From positions 30,990,347-31,054,346 of the forward strand of contig OZ024798.1 of NCBI GenBank assembly GCA_964017045.1: a stretch of 64,000 nucleotides of DNA. Reading direction: 5' to 3'. The position numbers were made by a program, and so were the translations under genes. This stretch comes from Omphiscola glabra. Its lineage: Eukaryota; Mollusca; Gastropoda; Lymnaeidae. The notes below the pieces were generated by a model, which saw only the letters and a list, made by a program, of their open reading frames with translations, was not told the DNA's origin and ran no database searches. Shown in pieces: positions 57,379 to 64,000 of this stretch; position 1 is the stretch's first letter, and every line of letters begins with the position of its first letter.

Positions 57379-57547
57379 AGTCTTATACCCAAACATCCAC
57401 ATCTAACACCTTGTCAAAAGTCATATACCCAAAAATATCACATCTACCACCCTGTCGGCAGTCTTATGTACCGAAACAACCACATCTACCCCACATGAAT
57501 AGTCATATATACCCAAAACCATAACATCTGTAACCCTGTCAACAGTC
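57379..57547. repeat. Diverged 40-45-bp repeat, about 4 copies
   Basis: AGTCTTATACCCAAACATCC-type segments followed by CACATCTA and CCTGTCAA recur with insertions and deletions, so the array is old. Confidence 0.75.
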
Positions 57548-57605
57548 ACAGACTACTTTATCTATCACTCATCTTATTGGGCAGAAATCCCACTTTTTAT
57601 TTCCT

Positions 57606-57668
57606 CGCTCATCTGTCAGTACAATCTCGCTCATCTGTCAGTACAATCTCGCTCATCTGTCAGTACAA
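57606..57668. repeat. 22-bp repeat, 3 copies
   Basis: CTCGCTCATCTGTCAGTACA plus AT, three near-perfect copies. Confidence 0.92.
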
Positions 57669-58431
57669 TGACATCTCCTACCCCCTAAATCCACACACGC
57701 CCTCTTTGTACTGTCCTCTTTCAATGTACAATGCAATGACATCTCCTACCACATTAACACCCTCCTCATTGTCATCTGTCAGTGCATCAATGTAAGTGGC
57801 AGTCAACGCCACTTCCAGTCTACCACTACATCGCTACTCGGCCGCTATTGGACGCCTGAGTATCACCATCAACGCCGGGGCTTCCACTTCTCTCTTACCA
57901 TCTTTGTTGAAGAGTCTTGAGCATTCAGGGGCTTTCGAGATCCGAACCCAAGAAGATGCATTCTGATTTATTTTTTAAGGACAGTAACGCTGGGGACATT
58001 ACACAACGGACTGCCATGTACACATGCATTTCAAGGAATATTACTACATCTCGGATACCTGTGTTCGACTCTATGAATTGCATGCATGTCATAGCTGTAT
58101 AGGGGAGGCTGTGAATAATTGCCTGCATAAAGACATAAAGGCGCAAGTGGTTATTACAAATGCATGAACTGCTTTTCTGCCAGCCTTTCATTTTTGCTCT
58201 CTATACATGTTCGAAATATTATGTATGAAAACTTAGTCGGTTCTGGAAATTACAGGAAATCAAATGAATAGCACTACTTCCGTCTATGCGGGAAATTTAT
58301 TTGCCAAATCGTGTCCATGATCTTGGGCACCTTAGTGAAAAAAAATAATAATTCACTTCCCCCCCGCAACCACACAAACTTATCTTGAAAAAGCATACCC
58401 CAGAGGATTGTCAAAATTGTATCCTCTAAAG
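57669..58431. other. Intergenic stretch, no gene recognised
   Basis: An 88-codon minus-strand frame at 57925-58191 and a 61-codon plus frame overlap it without a domain. C run near 58361. Confidence 0.5.
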
Positions 58432-58652
58432 CGGCGGTTCCCAAACCTGTGGGTCGAGACACCTTCGGAAAACACAAATTAATGAAGAAGCAACGAACAT
58501 AATTTTATGTTTGGGGGTCACCAGTGGTTCACAACCTTCCAACCACAAATTATTTTCGTTGCTACATCATAACTGTAGAGTACATGTGTTGTCAGATGGT
58601 CTTAGGCGACTCCTTTGAAAGGGTCATTCGACCCCCAGGTTGAGAACCGCTG
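58432..58652. mobile_element. Composite of two SPIN-like hAT relics, head to head
   Basis: 58432-58521 reads as a reversed SPIN-like right end (CGGTTCCCAAACCTGTGGGTCG) running to TTTGGGGGTCACC. At 58522 a forward copy begins, CAGTGGTTCACAACCTTCC, and continues through CAGATGGTCTTAGGCGACTC to GGTTGAGAACCGCTG at 58652. No TSD is visible around the second copy. The first copy has lost its left end. The family assignment rests on memory of the SPIN consensus. Confidence 0.7.
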
Positions 58653-59201
58653 TTCTTTAGGGTCTCTAGTGGGCCGGCGTGTGTCAATGTGTGTCACAAA
58701 TTTTATTTTCTGAATAACTATTTTTGGGGTGTTTAGAAATTGTACTTGACGTTGGGTGGGGGTGAGGTGAGGGGAAGTGAGGTGGGGTGGGGTAAGGTGC
58801 AGCGAAAGGGTTAACCAGTCATCAAATCCTGAGAACACCCACCTGTTCCCCACCCCTCCCCAATGCTCACACATTTCCCACTTAATGCTTCAACCTTTTA
58901 GCTGTTTACTGAAAGAATCTTCGTCTGGACTTCCATGCTTTAGTTCGTTAGAATTCTTTCAAGTTTTCTCATTCCTTTTGGGAAATTACACACACCCAGA
59001 ACACACTACGCACCGTTATATTTTAAGAGTTTAGTTGGTTTTCTTTGAAAAATTTAACTATTTATTCGTTTAAAATTTATATTAGAGTGATAATAATTTC
59101 CTTCCGTTACTCTCCGCAACTAAATGCCCGCAACCTTTTAAATGAACTACAGCATGCGTTGTTTGAGTGTCTTTGTGCGAGATAAGGATTGGTGAAACCT
59201 T
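58653..59201. other. Intergenic stretch, no gene recognised
   Basis: GGGGTGAGG-type tract near 58758-58797. Overlapping short frames on both strands at 58602-59034 have no domain. Confidence 0.5.
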
Positions 59202-59710
59202 AACAAAATTATCACATACTAATAATATAGAGTGAAACAAAATTATCACATACTAATAATATAGAGTGTAACAAAATTATCACATACTAATAATATAGAG
59301 TGAAACAAAATGTTCACATACTAATAATATAGAGTGTAACAAAATTATCACATACTAATAATATAGAGTGAAACAAAATTATCACATACTAATAATATAG
59401 AGTGAAACAAAATGTTCACATACTAATAATATAGAGTGTAACAAAATTATCACATACTAATAATATAGAGTGTAACAAAATTATCACATACTAATAATAT
59501 AGAGTGAAACAAAGTTATCACATACTAATAATATAGAGTGAAACAAAATTATCACATACTAATAATATAGAGTGAAACAAAGTTATCACATACTAATAAT
59601 ATAGAGTGAAACAAAATTATCACATACTAATAATATAGAGTGAAACAAAATGTTCACATACTAATAATATAGAGTGAAACAAAATGTTCACATACTAATA
59701 ATATAGAGTT
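59202..59710. repeat. 34-bp minisatellite, 15 copies
   Basis: The unit contains AACAAAATTATCACATACTA then ATAATATAGAGTGA. Variants AATGTTCAC and GTTATCAC are interspersed. Confidence 0.96.
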
Positions 59711-59933
59711 TAACCTCGGCTCTGCTTATGCAACGTTAAATACCTCGGTTCGTTGTTGTTGTTTTATCCGTTCATAATCACGCCACAATCGAATGTGAGA
59801 TTTTGTTTTCAGAAGCTGTGATGTTGCAATCCATATATTTATCCTCACTCCCCCAGGATTCTCCGCCTTTAGTTTCTTGTTTGAAGCAACCATGCCTTGT
59901 AAATTAGCAAACCATGTTATTCTTATCTTAGAC

Positions 59934-60138
59934 CAGTGGTCGGCAAACTGCGGCTAGCGTGCCGCATGCGGCTTTTTTTAGAAACCTGAGTGCGGCTCGG
60001 CCGGCCACAAATAGGGTTTGACTCAGAAAAACAAGGTTCTTGAAAGATTCTAGAAATGAAAATTGGCTCACAAATTCTTTTTTAATCGTCCTGCTGCTGA
60101 CTTTTGGCTCTTTTGACTAATGAATTTGTCGACCACTG
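59934..60138 (+). mobile_element. hAT-type MITE, 7/8 TSD
   Basis: 205 bp, starts CAGTGGTCGGCAAACTGCGG and ends TTTGTCGACCACTG. Flanks TCTTAGAC and TCTTAGAG agree at 7 of 8. It lies 94 bp upstream of the candidate exon at 60233, presumably in an intron. Same family as 50526-50720. Confidence 0.88.
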
Positions 60139-60232
60139 TCTTAGAGTGAAGCTTACCTCGATCTGATCCACGTATCTTTGTAATAGTGATTCGATACTAA
60201 TTATTATATTTTAAAATTGCTTTTGTTCCCAG

Positions 60233-60292
60233 TCACAGTCCAATGAATCAACGAGTCAAGACAAGTCCTTGACAGTCAAGCCATGGGACAAA
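60233..60292 (+). CDS. Candidate internal coding exon A
   Basis: A 60-nt segment follows a pyrimidine-rich TTTTGTTCCCAG acceptor and ends at a strong donor, AAA/GTAAGT. Only one frame is open: 20 codons reading SQSNESTSQDKSLTVKPWDK, both splice ends falling between codons. The peptide is polar, rich in Ser, Thr, Gln and Asn, and likely disordered. I do not recognise the protein. Exon A can join exon B (62293) in frame if B uses the inner acceptor. If B uses the outer acceptor at 62282, the frames do not agree. An upstream first exon and downstream exons are not visible here. Confidence 0.5.
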
Positions 60293-61219
60293 GTAAGTCA
60301 TGTGACATGCTAGGGTCATTTAAACGCATGGCACCCGGTGACATTTGCGGGGGGGGGGGGGGGGGCTGGAGATGGGTGACAGCAGCATTTAAATTTTCTT
60401 CTCGTCAGAGTCCATGAAAAGAACCGCCCTATCCTTTTGCCATAGGAGCGTAAGTAAAGCGTGGCAGGGCGGAAAAGATTCCCTGCGAGCCGCACTTGGG
60501 GAGGGGGGGGGGAAGTATCCTAATTTGCTTTGATGGTATTTTTTTAATGAAAATTATGGGTTTAGGAGTTGTAAAAAGTGGGGGGGGGGCGTGCTTAAAA
60601 TTAATCTTGTCCCCGGAATCAAATAGCTAATCCGTTGCCATGCACTGCTTTCCCCGGAATAACACCCAGTGCTGTTAAAATGACCTCGACCCTGGGCTTA
60701 AACTGTCTCCGCCCATACACGTTGACCAGTAGATGGGTTGGGTAAAGAAAGAAGCCAGGATTTCCCGTAGACCAGAGTTTCTCAAAAATTTGGATTTGCT
60801 GTCTCAATTATATAATCTTCTAGCTAACTAGTGCATAAATATATCTTTTTAACTATTGTTCTGATTGGTACATATTTTATTGATTTTCGTCAACTCTTTG
60901 TCAACTCTTTATACTAACAGGAACATTGTTTGAGAGAGTCGCTGTTGTAAACAGGACTGTTATAATTTGGTGGCGGGTGTTAATGACGCACCATCACCAG
61001 CACCCAGCGTGTTTTAACAAATCTTGTTTTTTGTTCATAAATGTTATAAACATTAAAAAAAAAAAAATGATTTCACGTTCTTTTGAATCATACAATATTC
61101 CATTATCAAATATCAGCAGTTTAAATATTTTGAAATCGAATTTGGTGAGGTACCTGAAAACTGAAACAAACTGGAATGATGTATAAATTATTACGAGCTA
61201 TTAAAATGTAGGCCTATAT
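60293..61219 (+). other. Presumed intron part
   Basis: It contains a G run at about 60350-60365 and no exon I trust. CAGAGTTTCTCAAAA at about 60774 looks like a single hAT end. An 86-codon frame at 60926-61186 shows no domain. Confidence 0.4.
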
Positions 61220-62103
61220 TAGTGGAGCACCGATTAATCGGTAATCGACTATTTTTTAAGATTAAACTATCGGCTTTTTTATGATCTATTAAACAGACAC
61301 TCTTCAGATATGAGATGTAAATCTAAATACTTTCGATACAATGAGATTCAACGTTGTAGGAAAAAAAGTTACAATAACGTAGAAAATTTCACCGTCAAAT
61401 AACAAAATTAAATGTTTTAGTGACACAGTAGCATATATACGCTTCGACTTCCTAGTTCAGTTTAGTGACACAGTAGCATACGCTTCGACTCCCTAATTCA
61501 GTTTAATGTCACAGTAGCATACGCTTCGACTTCCTATTTCAGTTTAGTGACACAGTAGCATACGCTTCTACTTCGTAATTCAGTTTAGTGTCACAGTAGC
61601 ATACGCTTCGACTTCCTATTTCAGTTAAGTGACACAGTAGCATACGCTTCTACTTCCTTATTCAGTTTGATGACACAGTAGCATACGCTTCTACTTCCTT
61701 ATTCAGTTTAGTGACACAGTAGGATGAGCTTCGACTCCCTATTTCAGTTTAGTGACACAGTAGCATACGTTTCGACTTCCTAGTTCAGTTTAGTGACAGC
61801 GTAGCATACGCTTCGACTTTCTAATTCAGTTTAGTGACACAGTAGCATGCGCTTCTACTTCGTAATTCAGTTTAGTGACACAGTAGCATACGCTTCCACT
61901 TCCTAATTCAGTTGTCGTATAACTGGGTTAGCCTTACTCCCTGCATCCCAAATAGTAGCTCTATAATAATGCTACTACTAATAATAATAAAATACGAAGA
62001 AATCATGTATTAACTTAAAGTATAATTATAGTTGTCTTCAATTTCAAAAGTTTGATAAAATAATAAGCTGTGGCCAATTAATTCGTAATCGGTGCAGTCT
62101 GTA
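61220..62103. mobile_element. Possible inverted-repeat element hosting a minisatellite
   Basis: AGTGGAGCACCGATTAATCGG at the left and CGTAATCGGTGCAGTCT at the right form an inverted pair (GCACCGATTA), about 884 bp apart. CGATTAATCGG is itself palindromic. I cannot define a TSD. The middle is taken up by the 41-bp array at 61416-61911. Confidence 0.4.
61416..61911. repeat. 41-bp minisatellite, 12 copies
   Basis: The unit contains TTTAGTGACACAGTAGCATA then CGCTTCGACTTCCTAATTCA. Variants: TCGACT or TCTACT or TCCACT, and TAATTC, TATTTC or TTATTC. Confidence 0.94.
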
Positions 62104-62108
62104 GAATA

Positions 62109-62155
62109 CGGGCGGAAAAGGTCTGAAGGGCGGAAAAGGTCTGAAGGGTGGAAAC
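62109..62155. repeat. 18-bp repeat, 2-3 copies
   Basis: GGGCGGAAAAGGTCTGAA occurs twice and then a GGGTGGAAA remnant. Confidence 0.8.
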
Positions 62156-62292
62156 TAAATTAGCTCACCCATCTTGTAGTAAAAAGTTACAATAACGTAT
62201 ATATAGTTTACCCGTCACCATCATTATGTACATAATGTTTATAAAATGATATGATAGTTGATGTTTTTTCTCTTTCTCAAGATTCCTCCAAG

Positions 62293-62470
62293 AAAGGTTC
62301 GTATACACCAGGCAGGGATGGTAATCCGGAAGTAGCTTCGACACCTCGCGCCAACGGCGATGTCAAGGTGAATGGCAGCAGAGAGGATCTTTCGGCGAGT
62401 GGCGGCATCGCCGTCCAGACGCCCGAACTCAATGCCCAGGCGGCGGTCACACCTTCAAACTCGGGGACAG
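62293..62470 (+). CDS. Candidate internal coding exon B
   Basis: An open segment of 59 codons plus one base begins after TTCCTCCAAG (acceptor) and ends at ACAG/GTGAGC, a good donor. An alternative acceptor, CTTTCTCAAG at 62280-62281, would start the exon at 62282. The upstream tract is T/C-rich (GTTTTTTCTCTTTCTC). The peptide runs KGSYTPGRDGNPEV, then TPRANGDVKVNGSREDLSAS, then TPELNAQAAVTPSNSGTG: Gly, Ser, Asn and Pro-rich, with SREDLS, a plausible phosphorylation site. It is probably a disordered linker. Its GC content is higher than the surroundings, as real exons often are here. I do not recognise the protein. Confidence 0.55.
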
Positions 62471-63220
62471 GTGAGCTTCAGTTAACTACGGCAACATTCT
62501 AGCAATAACAGTTTTGCGCTTACGTCACAGAAATATAGTATCCATCTTTGGTCAGTCGTGCGTATTTCTTTTTTTTTAATTGTGTGGTCTCCGAAAGAAC
62601 TTCACCATAATACAGGACTGAACTATTTAAAAGTGACCCCCTTTCCAAGTGTTTCTCTGTTCTATGGCTTCCTGCTAATGACTCGACCAAAGGTGAGCCT
62701 CCCTACACTAGTCATCTCTTTTCAATAATTAATTACAATTTGAGGAACGTTATTTCAAACCTTTAAACTTGACCCCCACATTTTGAAATTAAAGTACTGG
62801 ATTTATGGGATCATAAAACGGGGGTGTATTAAAAGGAGGGGTGGGGTGTTGTTGGCAGATGGTTGTAGATGATGGCATGCAGTTAATGATTGTAACACGG
62901 TACCTTTTTTGTCAAGTAGCATTTAACAAATGGCGCTTTAGCGTGAGAAGATTAGAGAGTATATCTTCTCGTTTTTACACCCTATCCTCATCCGTCATGA
63001 CATTAAGGTCTGAAACAAGTGCTTGGCCGTAAACTAATAAATTATAAGAGGTGAAGACATTATCATTAATTTATTTGACATACCATTTAGTCGACTATCT
63101 AGACCTGGTAACATCACAACTATCAACCCCCCTCAGCCCCCACCCCCTCGGCCCTTTTCCTGCTTATCGCGCTGGTCACAAGGATTTGGGTAAATGAGAA
63201 AAGAACGTGTTAAAGGAATT
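62471..63220 (+). other. Presumed intron or intergenic part
   Basis: The next downstream exon is not visible. A 63-codon frame at 62841-63032 has no domain. The rest is AT-rich. Confidence 0.4.
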
Positions 63221-63525
63221 TGAGACGTTTGCTTGCTACAGGACATTGGGACGTTTGCTTTTTTTACTGGACATTGGGACGTTAGCTTGCTACAGGACAT
63301 TGGGACGTTAGCTTGCTACATGACATTGGGACGTTAGCTTGCTACAGGACATTGGGACGTTAGCTTGATACAGGACATTTGGGACGTTAGCTTGCTACAG
63401 GAATTTGGGACGTTAGCTTGCTACAGGACTTTGGGACGTTTGCTTGTTACAGGACATTGGGACGTTAGCTTGCTACAGGACATTGGGACGTTAGCTTGCT
63501 ACAGGACATTGGGAAATTTGCTAGT
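63221..63525. repeat. 26-bp minisatellite, about 12 copies
   Basis: The unit contains GGACGTTAGCTTGCTACAGG then ACATTG. The second copy is damaged by a TTTTTTACT change, and one copy carries an extra T. Confidence 0.94.
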
Positions 63526-64000
63526 TATAATTATTATGGCTAATTTTGGCCCTTTCCCACCGGAAAGTTTGAAATGCAACCTCAAAATTGACTGAAAGAA
63601 AAAAAAAGTCAAGTATGAGCAAAAATGCAACTCTGCATTTTAAATTTGCCCGACTGTCTTTAGCACCCTAAATTTCTGCACCCCCTTCACTCACGCTTAT
63701 CAATGGTATAGTATGGGGTTGAACATAAGCGTGTGCCAAATGCTTACTCTGTGACACGCCACCAAAGGGAGTGAATTCAGTTTATGCAAGTCCGTATATT
63801 TCAGCAGTACAAATTTTCTATAGTGGCGGAATTTTAATATGGTTAGTGGTTACACCCTAGCAGAGAGGAAACAGTGACGAAGGCAGGGTGCCGCAGTGGT
63901 GGGAGCTGTCTTCTCCTAAGCTCCGGGGGAAATCCGCTCCCGGACCTCCTTTCCGGAGCCCCTAAATACGGTCCATGCCTAGGGCCCCCAAAACCTTATA
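63526..64000. other. Window end, GC-rich segment at the edge
   Basis: From about 63880 the sequence turns GC-rich. TGCCGCAGTGGTGGGAGC there loosely resembles a tRNA-type A box, so a SINE head is possible, but the window ends before a B box can be checked. Confidence 0.3.

Noticed and set aside
60926..61186. Possible exon after CTAACAG at about 60920
   Set aside because: The acceptor has a weak pyrimidine tract, there is no good donor in frame, and the peptide has no recognisable feature.
63880..63990. tRNA gene or SINE head
   Set aside because: Only a loose A-box resemblance. The B box and cloverleaf cannot be drawn before the window ends.

Overview
This window looks like a gene-poor, repeat-dominated stretch of an animal nuclear genome, most likely a mollusc and perhaps a heterobranch or pulmonate gastropod. 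There are no operons, ribosome binding sites or compact genes. What is present is AT-rich non-coding DNA, dozens of minisatellites, many short terminal-inverted-repeat transposons, decayed LINE and Tigger/pogo remnants, and many long G or C homopolymers. Two relics closely resemble SPIN ('Space Invader') hAT elements as I recall them; SPIN is reported from tetrapods and from few invertebrates, one of them the pond snail Lymnaea. The gastropod guess rests on that and on the overall character, so it is tentative.

Layout. 1-4,200: AT-rich DNA with two hAT MITEs, each with a perfect 8-bp target-site duplication (TSD). 4,881-7,342: three unrelated minisatellites almost end to end (26-, 15- and 30-bp units). 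9,231-13,629: four more arrays and a SPIN-like relic. 13,928-18,446: a Harbinger-like MITE and the first of four copies of a palindromic family with 9-bp TSDs. 18,634-26,561: further arrays, four hAT MITEs and a LINE remnant. 26,646-27,229: a GC-rich block between 12-bp direct repeats. 28,006-38,009: more copies of the 9-bp-TSD family, two abutting Harbinger-like MITEs and about ten minisatellites. 39,235-48,935: a 27-bp array, an hAT pair, a 21-bp array, a second LINE remnant, a pogo/Tigger remnant and a truncated palindromic copy. 50,526-59,710: long arrays, including about 102 copies of an 18-bp unit. 59,934-64,000: an hAT MITE, two candidate coding exons on the + strand and more repeats.

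The only credible host coding sequence is a pair of short exon-like segments near the right end (60,233-60,292 and about 62,293-62,470). Their splice sites allow them to join in frame, so they may be internal exons of one + strand gene whose other exons lie partly outside the window. Nearly all long open frames elsewhere come from minisatellites whose unit length is a multiple of three. By hand estimate, tandem repeats fill about a fifth to a quarter of the window. The most interesting observation is the 9-bp-TSD palindromic family, whose core resembles the Harbinger-like MITEs found in the same window.
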